NCBI RefSeq assembly: GCF_032884065.1
Contig: NC_088879.1
Coordinates: 18,730,489-18,794,488 of the forward strand
DNA: 64,000 nt
Reading direction: 5' to 3'
DNA from: Artemia franciscana
Lineage: Eukaryota; Arthropoda; Branchiopoda; Anostraca; Artemiidae
Each line of letters begins with the position of its first letter. The stretch's first letter is position 1. Shown piece after piece: positions 39,907 through 53,400 of this stretch. Made by a program: the position numbers and the translations under genes. The notes under the pieces are model-generated. The model made no database searches. It saw nothing but the letters and a program-made list of their open reading frames with translations, and was not told the origin of the DNA.

Positions 39907-42900
39907 CTAATGAAAAAAGAAAAAAGTTTTAAACTCAGTTTTCTGTTAAAAACAAGCTTTTATATTTTTTGTTAAAAACAAGCTTTTATGAATAAGAAAA
40001 CTAGAAAAGTTTAACTTATTTTTCTAGTCATATTCTGATTTTGTACAGTATACACATAAAAACAAAAATCAATAGTAAACATTAAAAATTGAGAATCTGA
40101 GTGGCTTCAGTTAACATTGACCCTAAGATCCCCCCTATATTTTATGAAAATACCTATTGTTTAAATTTTCACTGGGAAATGTCTTTTCTTGGTGCTTTTA
40201 TTGAAGAAAACTATAAAACCCTACCCTTAGATTCTTAAGAATTCATCTTGCCGTCTCTCAATTTCTGTGAATTGACGTGACTCATGAAGTAAGTGATTAT
40301 GGAATGCTGGTATTTCAAGTAACTTTTACTTAAAATTTCTTTTAAGGCAATAAATTGTGATGGGTTAATGACGTTGCTGATATATGTTAAAAAAGAAAAT
40401 ATGTAATCACTACCAAAATGAACTTCAAAGTTAATACTTTTAAAACTAAAAAATATTTAGAATCGTCCCTCCAATAGTCCTTTGAGGCAATAAACCTCTA
40501 TTTTGCTATTAAAAAGAAGATAACAGCAATAAAACCATTAAAATTCAACCGTAAGAACCAAAGTCCGGCATTGTGTCCTTCAAAGATATCAAAGACCCTT
40601 CAAAAATAAATTTTAAATTAAAAATCGTGCGACAACAAAATTTAAAAAAATGACTATTTTTGGGCGTAAATTGGGGATTGAGAAATTAGTTTCTACCAGC
40701 GTTTTGTTTCTACTAGCTTATATTAGGCTAATAATTCCCTAGGTAAAAACTATGAGACTGAACATATATGGAAAGGGTCACTTTGATTATAACACATTCA
40801 AAGTGTGTTACGGTTTTACAAAATAAAATGCGTAATATAAAATATGTTTTTTGTGTGGAAACGAATTAGTTTGACATTTTTTTACAAAATGGAATATTTA
40901 TGCCTAGCTAAGGCTATAATTTAAAGGAAGGTTAAGGGTAAGGTTAGGGGTATAAGTTAATGGTAGGAGTATATAATACATTCAGAGTGTGTTGCTGTTT
41001 TGTAGAGTAAAATAGCCATGGAAAAAAACTATAGAAAAAAGTGCTTAAGTCAGGAAAAAATAGCATGTTTTTAAATAATTGATTTACATTAAACTGTAAA
41101 ATTAATTCTGATCATTAATTATTTTAAATAAAATTAATTTAAATGATATTTTCTCGATGGGAAGAATAAGCTGTCTCGTACACTTTATGATTTTTTAGAG
41201 ATTCGTTACCAACTGAATACTTGCCTTTTTAACGGTATTTTTCATCACCTCTGATGGGTTGTGTACCTTTTAAATTCTCAACTCACTTTCATTTGAGGTT
41301 TGTGTGTTATGAACTTCTGCAAAGTGAAAATTTCGGCTTTATATTTTTTTTTTAATACATGAAAATGCATACTTTATCAATTGAATCAATACTTACCAGG
41401 GTAGGGTTAAAATATTCTCTAAGGATGTCCGTTAGAGGCTTGAAATAAAGAAAAGAATAAGAAGTACAAATATGTCGAACCATAAAAAGGGCCACTTTTC
41501 GGGAAAAGTTGATCATGCCAATTTTCTTACTTAAATCATTCTTGAAATTACACTACATTCAAAATTGTATGAGATAAATAACATATTTCAAAATACTTTG
41601 TTTTCTATTTATTTTGAATAACAAATTTATGAACATCATTATTTTTCAATAATTAAACTGTAAAAAATGACGAGCTATTTACTTTCAGGGGCTCTTTTAT
41701 AGGACCAAAGGAAGATTTTAGCGTTCGAGTTTATCTCCATTAATTCAGCACATCCATGAGCTATGAAACATGGCTTAAAGTAAACACTTCTTGTAAAATT
41801 GTAATACAAGAGTTCTTAAGTAACTGAATGGGACACACAAGATCCCTAAAAGGTCTAAGTAGGTACTTGTAAATAAGATACTTCCCAAATCTACTTTAGA
41901 CTGTCAATACTTAAGTTTGTTTAGTATAAAATATATACAGGATTTTAGAAAACATTAGAAAACGGCAGAACGTTGAAAATCTGAAGATTTGCTAGGATTA
42001 AGGTTGTAGCTATGGGGTAGAGTGCAATTTGGGGCTTCAAACCATTACATAAACTTTAAGTAAAGCAAGACAACTAGAACACGACTTGTCTGGAAGTCGT
42101 ATAACCTTTCTCTTGCCAAATATTTTGTAGTAAAGACTTCGTTAAGACTGACATAAGAGTAAGCGTGCTCTTATTGAATAAAGTTTATAAGATATATGAA
42201 ATACGAGTAGAATGGAAAAAGAAGATCGAGTTTTGGAGCTACATAGTACATGCAGTCAGCTCTGGAGAAAACTTTCGTTTGAAGAAATTTTTAGGCTGCA
42301 CATATCCAATTGCTTATGCTAATCCAACTAGTATTATCCATCATACTATATATTCTAACTTACCAAAGAGCCCTTAGATAGAGTACAAACGTTGCTTTGA
42401 GTATGAGAGCCAGCGCAACCTGTACCGAAGTCATATGAAGTGGTCCGACGTGATAAACTACCAGTGATCAAGGTGATGACAATACCAACAGCTGAGAGAC
42501 TTAAACTTGCAACGTAGAAAACGACTGAAAATGACACAGCGCTTTTAGGTATAATTACTAATTTGTATCAATTCCTTAAAATGTAAAAACAATCCTTGGT
42601 TCAAACGCCTGCACCTACAAAGAAAAAACGAACATTTTATAATATGTGTAAAATTACATTTAATTTTGTCACAAAGTCACGTGTTATGACAGTCCAGTGG
42701 GTACACTTAGACATTTTGAGTGAGTGGTTGAACAACTTTTCAATTGCAAAAACTAAATATAGAAATATCAGAAAGCAGAAATTTCAGGAAAATATACCTG
42801 TGGGTTACCCATTTTTTCATAAGATGGTACAGCCTTTTTTCGGATATGACAAGGCTTTGCAATACTATATTAAATAACCTGTGTATGATTTTTGAGGAAG

Positions 42901-45900
42901 AGGAATACATCTTACGCCACTATTATTTTTTTAAGAGTTTATATTTCAAAGGGAAGTGAAGAGTGGAGTTGAAACTTAAAAACAAGCAAAAATTATTGCT
43001 TCGCAATTTATGCAATATTGGCAAAACTAGTCCAAATATGATGACTCTTGATATTCCCCTCATTTTTTTTTTATTCTAAAAAACTCGCGCTTTACTGGAA
43101 AATCAAAATTCTGCAAATAAAAATATTTTCTCTTATGAGCAGAAAAGTTCTTAAATAGGGTGCAGAAAATAAAGATTAATATGCAATGCTCTTAGTAATG
43201 TTTCAACGACTAAGATATTGACAGCTGTTGAAATAAAATCAAGCATAATTTTTAGTTTTTTAACTAAAACTGAGCTTTTCTAAATTCTAGAAAAGAATTC
43301 TAGCTTTTCTAAATTCTAGAAATATAAATATCCCGAGTCAGTTTATTTGAGTGATTTTTGCGTATATATGATGCAAAACTGCAAACCAATAATTTTTTTT
43401 TCATTTTAAATTTTAACTTTGCTCTAATTCCATCGGTAGAACTTAGATATTTTAGAAATTAACTTTTACTCGTTTCCATGTTTAAAAGAAAATATACATA
43501 AGAACCCTTAAAAAAGATATTTGTTTAAACAACAATGATGTAACTGGAAAAGCCATGTGAGTTTTTTTTAGGATATGGCATTTGGACTTTAACTTCCCAG
43601 CTCTCTCAGTATTTCCAATAAAAACATGTGAAGTTTTGTCTAATAAAGCCATGGTTGTGTTATTATCAGTATCCTTGAGAAAATAAGATATTAAATTCTA
43701 TTATTTAGTCTATGAAGATCGCCGTATATAAAAAATTCAGAGGTTTAAGAAAATTAAAGAACATTAAAAGAAATTTAGAAACCAAGTTCAGAAATGTGTT
43801 TTATTATTAATGCATTTTTTTCTGCAGCAATGCTGCAAAGAATTTTGAGCTTCTCATAAGAAAGTAAGAGTGAATTTACTGGCAATTAAACTCTCTAAAA
43901 AAAAAAGTTTGTCCTAAAATAAATCCACTGCAAACCAAGAAGATAATAAAACAAAAATAAAAAAGTGCACTTTCGTTACATTTTCTCAATGGACTTCATT
44001 TTGACACACCTACGATATTCCTGTGCTACATTGGTGCTGGAGAAAAAGATAAAAGTTTTTAGGTTTTTTCTAAATTCCCGAAAATTTATTTTAATGATTA
44101 AATTTAACTATTAGAATAAACAAACAATGTACTTATCATTACTCTTCAATCAGCTTGGAATTCAAGTGAAAACAATTTTTCACTAGGCAGTATTTTTTCA
44201 AAGCTCGATTTTATTTCCACTTACTGAGGGGACTGGGAAGGGGGGTATTCAAGAGGGGGATTGTAAGCACTCATTTAAGAGCTCAAGCCTTGACAAGGAT
44301 GTTTCCATATTTCATTTTTTGCCCAAGATTGTGGAATATAAGCTGTAGCAACAAGCAATGGATGAGAGAAGAAGGAAAGCTGTGAGGTAGACTGGCATGA
44401 TTCCATCCACAAAACGACTTATAACCACTTCCTCCTGCGATTTTCCTAGCTTGAATATGCTCTTTTTCGGGGATTTCGTTTAATTGGATTATTTTTCGCT
44501 ATTTCCTTGAAATTATTTTATTTTGAACTCTTCTATTTATTTTGTAATATTGCTAATAACTGATAAATAAAAGTAACTTAAGTAGTAGGGGGAGGGAACA
44601 CTTTTTTGGAATCTTGTCACTAGTGTATCTACCATTAGGGGTTGTCAGATCCCTGCCGATATCGGTAGAAACCATAAATTGTGTTCCTATTTGCACTTTT
44701 AGAGTGTTTAGACCGAGTCTGACCTCTAAGGGAGAGAGACGTCTTTAAATCCTTGTCACCTGCAAGAAGGGATTGATGCAAAGGATAGTATTTCCTATCG
44801 AAGATATGACAGGTTCTGTATCATAATATCAACACAAATTGACACAAATAAGAAATCATTTTACCAAAGAGGATTAAATTTTGTTTTTAATTATGGGAAG
44901 AAACTTGATCATAAAAATGAAATGTTATTTTCTCTGAAAGGCTATATTTTTACTCAACACGGATATTTCTTTACTAAAAGCCTAACTTATTATTATGGTT
45001 CATTTTGACTTTTAATTATATTATAAGTGTCCTTCAGTTGTTGAACACCATTATTAAATTGACTGCTGTAACGGTAATTGACGGTTTCAACCGGAAACAT
45101 ACATTGTCTTTTTATGCCTATTACACCGTGGAAATTCTCTACCAGCTAGGTTTTTCATGAAGACTAAATTACGCTTTTTGTTAACTTCTGCCCTACATTG
45201 AACAGTTATTGCACACACTTTTGTAAAATGACAAAACGGGCTATTCAATATGCGCAATTGAGGGAAAAATCTCGATCCATCATAAATAGTGCAGGTTTAA
45301 TTTAATAGAACAAAATTAATCAACAGAACTAAATTCTACAGATATTATGTGCTATACATAAACATTATGTTTTAACTATTGGCAGGCCAGTCCAAGGTTT
45401 GGGGGGGATACAACTGCTACCCCCAATGCCCCCCTTTAATTGTAAAAACTGTCTTTACAGTATTTTCGCTGAAAATGCTTTTTTTTATATTTTCAGTATA
45501 TTCATTGAAATAAAGAAATTGCTCCCCCTCTAAAAAAAATAAAAAAATTTGCCCCCTACCCCCAACATTTTCCCATACTTTTTCATTATCTAAAACCTGG
45601 GTATAGGTATAAATTTACAGTGATATTTTTGTTGGGAAATGGGTGATAAAATCCGGGTAAAGTTCCTCTTATCTATATCACCCATTAGTTTTCAGTTTTA
45701 AGTCTACTGTTTTCTATCATCAAGAGGATTCAATGAAGAAAAAAATAACACACACCACGCCGTCAATTACCCTGGAAATAACCACCTATCTTGTTCCTGT
45801 TTTATTTACTTAACAATGAACAAAACAAACAAAATATATACACTCTTAACCACTCTTCTAGGCCGGCCAATGACTTGACTAGCTTGTGCTTGTCTCCAGA

Positions 45901-46345
45901 GGCGGTCAAGTACTCGTTAAGAAACCTGTATGCTCTCGCCCAAAGTAACGACATATATCACTTTCCAATTATCCTCACTTATGAGCTAAGCAACTAATAA
46001 TAGAGTCGCATAACTACGTCATAATCCATCAAATATGAATCCTTCATACCCCTCCCAAATAAATCTCCTGAAAAATAGACGTTAATATAAATAAAAAAAA
46101 TAATATATCGATAAAAAAAAGTGAACTCCTTCGACAAAACTAAAAGCCATATTTATTGTATAACCGTGATATATAAAGCAAAAGCAATGAAGTGACATTT
46201 ATATAAGCAGAGTTAGATAAGCAGACATGTAAAGATAAGCAGATAGATAAGGAAAAGCAAGAGATGTAAAGTAAAAACTTTAGAACCATAAGTACTCATC
46301 GTAAAACGGCCTTCAGTGTTTCCCTCTTGGTGAAAAATGTAGGCG

Positions 46346-46431
<86 letters not shown>

Positions 46432-47395
46432 AACAGATTCAAGATCTTGAGAGTGGGGCATATAATATCTGAATGACATTTCTTGTTGCCCGACAAATTT
46501 GTACGAACATAAGTGAATATGGTATGGAGACAAATAGCAGTTTGACCGAGCTGGAGCAACCACCCCTCAGATCTTGCCCAGTTCTTATGTAATGTGTATT
46601 AAAAGTTTCCTTTAAAATGTCATTCCTATTGTAAGTATTTTTTGCGGTTGTAATTAGAGCTTCCTGAAAAAAGAGTCGAAACACCGACAAGAAACTCTTG
46701 TCTAAGGCAAACAATATTTCCCGTCATCATATTCACGGTGATTTATTAATAACTACCTGCAGTACCTTGCCTATAGAAGGTCAACTAGGATGTGTCCGTA
46801 GGTGTCTCGTTCAATAAGGGTTATACAAAAAGAAAACTTACCAACCAGAGGAATGTGATTCCCTGATGCTGGTAAAACATATCTAAAATAAAGCAGCATC
46901 ATTGTGTTTATTATAACAGCAACACAACCAACGTGTATCCTCTCAGGAGATCCGGGTGTCATCCAAAATGTTATCAGTACCAGTAATGATATCACTGAAA
47001 TCAATTATTAGCTTTATTAGGATTTGAAGGGAAACAGCATAAAAAATGCATTTATAATTGTAACTAAAATGACTTCACGTAGTATTCAATTTTCTGTTTG
47101 TCTCATCCGTGAACTGAAAGTCATGAGAATAAGATAAAAGCATATCAAGGCATATTGTGTTTTGTTGGAAGGTATGGGGTAATTCACCACAAAATGTCGC
47201 AATTCCCCAAAAGATATCCCAAAATAGGGATAATTTGAGCTTAATCAATATCTTTTGTGGGATTTGACCCATAGCACCCAACCTTTACATCTATTAAGAT
47301 ATCGGAGAGATGTGAACCCAAGAGAAAAACATTAACAGGCTATTGAAAATCCAATCCACTGAACCATTACAGTTTTTACATTTGCTCCTTATTTC

Positions 47396-47468
<73 letters not shown>

Positions 47469-50400
47469 AAGCTGGGCAGGGAATTTGACACAAATCTTAT
47501 TAGCAGCCAAAAATTAATATCAATCAGCTTCTGGGAAAAACTGAACTTTTAAACATTGTTCCGTTACTCTGTTTCTGTATTGCTATATAAATTAAGATTA
47601 ATATACACCATCTAAATGTCACCAATTATAATGATCACTCAGACAGCAAATCATCCACGCGTACAAAGCGTATAAATTTGGTTTCTACGCTTGGCTCAAA
47701 ATATGTCACAATTAATTAAATCCCCCCTAAACTGAGGAGTAGCACATGAATGGTATGGCCAAAAATGTCCCTTTCAATTTCACTCTGACCAATATCTATA
47801 AGAGCATTGCACTTTGGCGTATATTCAGGATTCCATTTACGTTAAAAGATTCGAACTTGTAAGTTGACCTGACTCCAAGAAATTAATTTGATTTTGAGAA
47901 TATGGTCTCTACGGTTGTCAAATAAAGATTCTTTACAGCTCCCTGGATGCGATACATTTTCCTAGTCCCTCCTAAACGATTAGGCTATAGCCTATTGAAT
48001 TATATTCAAAAGATTATTCATAACACCTTAGGATAAACACAATTTTAATGGTTGCGCTACATGCTGAAAATAATATATTTCATAGGTGAGTCACGGATTT
48101 GGCATTTGTTTGTCATTTTTATCCATTTTTTTTTTTTTCTTCCTATGGTTTTATTTTCTCATTTCCTCAAGTTTTTTTTTCTTACTATTTTATCAAACAG
48201 TTTGTGGTAACGAACTATAAGCAAGGCGCGATGTAGTTCAATAGCAACTGAAACTCTAAAAAAATGGAATTTCGATACCAATAGATATATCAAAAGAATC
48301 AGATTATTATGCTAATTCCAAATATATAAGTTTCATTAATCTTAATGTTATCCATCTAAGGTTACGAGCCTGAAAAAATTTGCATGGTTTAAAAAAGGGG
48401 AGGAAACACAACCTAAAATTCAAAGAATCTCATTGAAAATCGCACCATTAGATTCGGCGTATCAGACAACCCTATTGTAGAGGTTTTAAACTTCTATCTT
48501 CAAAAACGGGGAATTTTGTATTTTCTGCCAGAGAAAGATAATGGTTGCGTGTTTATTTAAGATTTTTCCCCTAGGGGTGATTGTAACGACCCTTTGGTGC
48601 TAAAATATGGGGCGAGGGCTCATTCAAACGTAAATTAAAAGTTCCAGTGCTCTTTTTAAGTACCCAAAAAAATAGAGGGCAACTAGGCCCCCTGCCACGC
48701 CCCTCTTGTTCCAAAATTCGTCAGATCAAAATTTTGAGAAAAATTCTCAAAATTTTGTTCAACAGGGTTGAAAAGCTCAATAACAATATCTCTAGAAATA
48801 TGACCCCCCACAGCCGCTTGTAAAATTTCCTTAAGTTATAAAATTTGCCTTTTGTTTACGCACAGTATTTGTTATTAGCAAGTACGCATATATTTTTTTG
48901 GGTGGGATCGGGGGCAAATTTTCTGTTTGGGGATTTTCATGGGGAGGGAAGTTTCCAGGGGTTTGAATTTTCAGGAAGAATTTTACACTGGGGAAATTTC
49001 CCATAATTCCTTTGCGAAATTCTTTTAAATGTGTCTTGCTTTCTCGTTGCCAACTCAGTTTTACGCGTGGATATGTTAAGGATAATTGTCACCGGGATTG
49101 AATTGTCTAGAAGATATTTCCGTGAGTAGAGGGGATTTTTTCGTGGAGGTTGAGCCTTATTTCCTGCAATTATTTAAAAAAATTACCAGAGACTAAATAT
49201 AAAAAACAAGTTTTTTTCAACCGAAAGTAAGAAGAAATATTAACTTAAAACGAAAAGAAATTATTACTTATATGAGGGGAGGGGCATTCCCCTCCTCAAT
49301 ACCTAGGTTTTTACTCTAAAGTTTGAGTCTGTCCCAATTCTTTAAGGACGACTCCTGAAACACAAGAGTCATTTAATTAGAACAATAAGAATTTTTTTTA
49401 AAGTACTAATAAACTTTAGTGTAAAGAGCAAGGTGTTGAGAAGGGGAAGGAACCTCATATACGTAATAATTTCTGTTCGTTTTAAGTTTTAATGTTGCTT
49501 CTTTCTTTCAGTATTATATTTAATGGGTACTGAAAACAGCCCAGAGAGAAAAATTGTCTATAGAGATTTTTGAAGCAGTGTTATATCTAATTTTTTCGAC
49601 ATTTAAAAAAAATAATTTTAACACTTTCACATTCTTGCGAAAAACAATTCAAAATATACCATTCGCATGCTTTCACTTGTTGATTTTGAATCTAACTTTT
49701 GCATCAACCATACTTCATTTTTTAAAAGGAAAAATGTAGGCTATTTTTTGTGAAGTAGACCTGTAATTAATTATTAAGATCCATTCAGTGGACAACCTTT
49801 GTCCATGAGAAAGGGAGTTCGATTCCTGGGGTCGCTGATTACTTGGTTGGAAGGGGGGGAGGTAGTAACGTTACTCTGTAAGCTCAGCCAGAGTCGACTC
49901 AGCTCTAATTGGGTGCCTTTAGAAATGTGGCACAAGTCAACAGGAAGAGTGCGTGAAAACACGGGATGGCCAGCCCCCAGCCCCCCATTCCCCTTCCTGA
50001 CTAAAGGGCAATGAAACGAAAATCAGCACCGCCGGTAGGGACAGTAAAGTCCAATATCGTATTCTTTACCTTACCTCATTCAATACAAAAATGAATTCTT
50101 CTTCAAAGAATTTCAAAAGCTGAGTTTTTTTTAACAAACTATTTTAAGGTTCTTCTTGCAGGCTCCACTTTAACCTTAACCTATTTTGAAAACCTACCTA
50201 ACTGTAATCTCATTGAAATAGTTCACAAATTTTTCATTTTACTCGTTTTGGAATGATAACAGAATATGAATAAAAGATATGCAAGAAAAGATTGCAAAAA
50301 TATATCTAAAAATTATTCCCTCATTTGACAAGAATTATTCTTCACCAGCAAATTATGACAATTTGCTGATGACAATAATTATGACAATAGAAACGTCAAG

Positions 50401-53400
50401 CAATTAAAAGAACATTTGTTACTTCGATTCAGTCGGTTTTGAAAGTTGGCCCTCATCCACCGAGAAATCATAATTTTTCATTATTTCCTAAATTGTTTAT
50501 AAATCTTAATTCTATTTTATCGTTTGAACAAATTTGTCCCTCTTTGACAAGGCACTAAAAAGGTCAAACTAATTATACATATGTGTATGATCAAATCCAA
50601 TATAGATAGACATTAACTAAAGTCAAGATCGTATCCGATAGATGGAAGGGGGTATGGGTTTTGACCCCCCCCCCCCCCGAAAAAAAATTGTCCGACTTGT
50701 AAAAATATAACAAAAATGTATTTAAACGTTTTTTTTTTTAAAAATTTCGTAGCCCCCGCCCCTGAGAAAATATCCCCTTCTCACGATCAAAAACCCTGGC
50801 TACATAGATATCAAAGGCAAAGTAAAAATAATTACCATGAAGAAAAAGATGTGACCTAAAATGAACTGAAATTAGATTGAATAAGGATACAAAAGCCTAA
50901 ATTGAATAAAAACCACCTCATCAAAACGTTTGTGCCTCCTGCCAACTCCCCACCCCCAGAAAAAGAGTGTCATTAGTGCTTTGCTGAAAACTAATAAGCG
51001 ATTTGTTTGAATTGAAATTATGATTAAACAAAGAATTTGTGTACACAATTCAAAAGAGTGGACATTAGAAAATATTGACAAAAATAAGGATATTTTGAAA
51101 CAACTAAACTGAATTAATAGTCAAAAATCTATTAAGCTCGAGCCGATACACCTGGAAATCTTATTAGATTATCAAAATTATTATAGATTTGGCAGGAATG
51201 GACTTAAAAGGATGAACACATTGATTAAAAGTAGTTCCGAATTAAAATAGTAAAACCAAAGCGATTACTGCAAGATAATTCATACTAAAAACTTTACAGT
51301 GAAGCTAACTATTTTGGGCAGTATTTTTTTTTTCATTTTTGCAACGAAAAAAAAAATCTTCAAAATGTATTTATTTTGTATTCATTAAATTATAACTAGC
51401 ACCAACCTTTTGGAGCGTTTGAGAGGAGGTAGTAACATCATATTCATTGATGGTAATTTTTGTCCATATGGTTCATGTAGTTTACTATTGTTCGTGTTGA
51501 AATTCATAAGTCTTATTTGATTCTTCATTTTAAGTCATAAAATCGCCCTTTACTTTTTGTATCAAAATTGTCCATTAAATGTAAAAAAATGTTTAAGCTC
51601 TGTTTGATTTTTTCATTTATTATTTGTTTCAATTTATTTCTTTTATTATTATTTATTATTGAGTTTCCATTGCAGTCGATCTATTTTTTTTTCTGAGTAA
51701 TTGGAATAAATTATTATAACTCAATAAAGTTTTTACTACTCTCTATCTCCCTTTATCTCTCTATTTTTTGAGGTAGCGTTTATAGGATAGTGTTTATTGT
51801 TTATGAATCAGTGTTAATATGTAGCTTCTCCTCTTTTACAGGTCATAGAGCCTTTTGGGGATCAGCATTTGTCATGTCAGTGCCTTTTACTTTTTTACAA
51901 TTTGGTTTAATACATTTCCTGTTTAGATCAGGGAACATAATCAATTATGCCTTGTGGCCGAATCCTTGTGGCTGAGCGACGTCGTCTGCGATGACAAGAT
52001 CTGCCAGAAATGGTGAAGAGCCAACTATTTTCAACAATGATTCTGCTGTGATTATTGCGAGCATTATTCATAATCCAGTAACGCGGAGCTGAATAATATG
52101 AAGGTAGGGGGCACCCTCGATTAACTGCAAACTCCAAAGGAAACTTTGAAGTGTCATTGATTTATTCCTGGAAACAAATCATGATATTCTTGATGCCATC
52201 GGAGTATCAAACGACACATCGAAGTATATCGACGAGTCCTTATGGCCACAATCTTCAGTCACGATTCTCCTTCACTCCTCCCTAATGAGAGAGTCAAAGG
52301 CAGCTAAAAGTCTATAAAGGTAATGAGTAGTAGTGAGTTAAATCGTATGTAATGCTGCCAGATGAGGTGACTCGTCAGTACATTTTCTGGACAGCCTCTG
52401 CTTGTTGTGGTGATAAGGTTTGTAGGAGGAGTAGTCAAAGAACAGTAGAAGTTGGAATATTGATGGTTGTAAAATTTAGGGAGGATTAGCAATGATGAAC
52501 CATGAGGTATTGAATACTTTTTGTAGAGTCAAATTCACATAAATTCAAAATTGTAACTAACATCATTCAAAAAAATAATTTAACCAATTTTTTTTTAATA
52601 ATCTCTATAAAATACCTGAATGACCAAGAGTCGATGGAAATGCAAGTTTTCACTAGGTGCTAAGTTGGAGTAGAATAGAGGGAGATTTGAACTTTATAGC
52701 TATGAGTATATCTAATTTTGTTTAGTCACTAATTGCTCACCTATATACAAGATGTATCTACCAATTTTTTGTTAGTATATAACCCATTGTTTAGGTCAAT
52801 ATTTGAAATTAGTCATTTATTTTTCTAGTAAGAAATCCTTATTGTATGAATTTTTATTTTCTATTTATTTATATATTTTTATGGAGAATTTGTTATGTTA
52901 GGTAGTTTACAAAGGTAAAACACATGCTTGCTTCTATATAATGGATTGATAACTGTAGTTGCATTGGCGGTGTCATTTCCAAAGTATTTTTTTTTTCCTT
53001 TTTTCTCTCAATAATTTATTTCCTTAACCTTCCCCCACTGACAGGCATTGCTTTTAGGGGAGGAAGTAAAACTTTTTTTATATTATTTATGCGTTTTATT
53101 AATAAATCCTTCCTTATTATTCACGACAATTTAAGTTATAAAGTTATATAAAGTTATATCGATGCAGGGAGTCCACGTTAATACTTGAACGGTGTGAGGA
53201 CTTGAAGATTTCTTAAATGAAATCGTGAGGACTTTAACTTCTTTCCTACATTTCCTCTTCTGTTAAAATGATATTCCTACAATCTGCAATTAAAACCACG
53301 ATCGATGAAAAATTATATTGTTTAGAACAAGCTACTTACCAATAGCGGGAACAAGGACCATTTTGACGTCAAATGCTGATCGACGTTGAAGCTCCAACGT

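Noticed and set aside
42541..42547. Acceptor AAAAG just upstream of CGCTGTGTC for the TM3 exon
   Set aside because: It gives the wrong phase with the TM1-TM2 exon, whereas ATTAG at 42558-42559 restores LVVIIPKSAV in frame.
46213..46563. Poly-lysine frames
   Set aside because: Translation of the 80-base T run on the minus strand.
49815..49826. tRNA gene (B box GAGTTCGATTCC); also 60563-60574
   Set aside because: No cloverleaf can be drawn around it and the following sequence is a repeated body, so a SINE-like element is the better reading.
51928..52137. Harbinger-type transposase fragment (SRIIVEN on the minus strand)
   Set aside because: Only a few residues resemble the family motif and no neighbouring domain is present.
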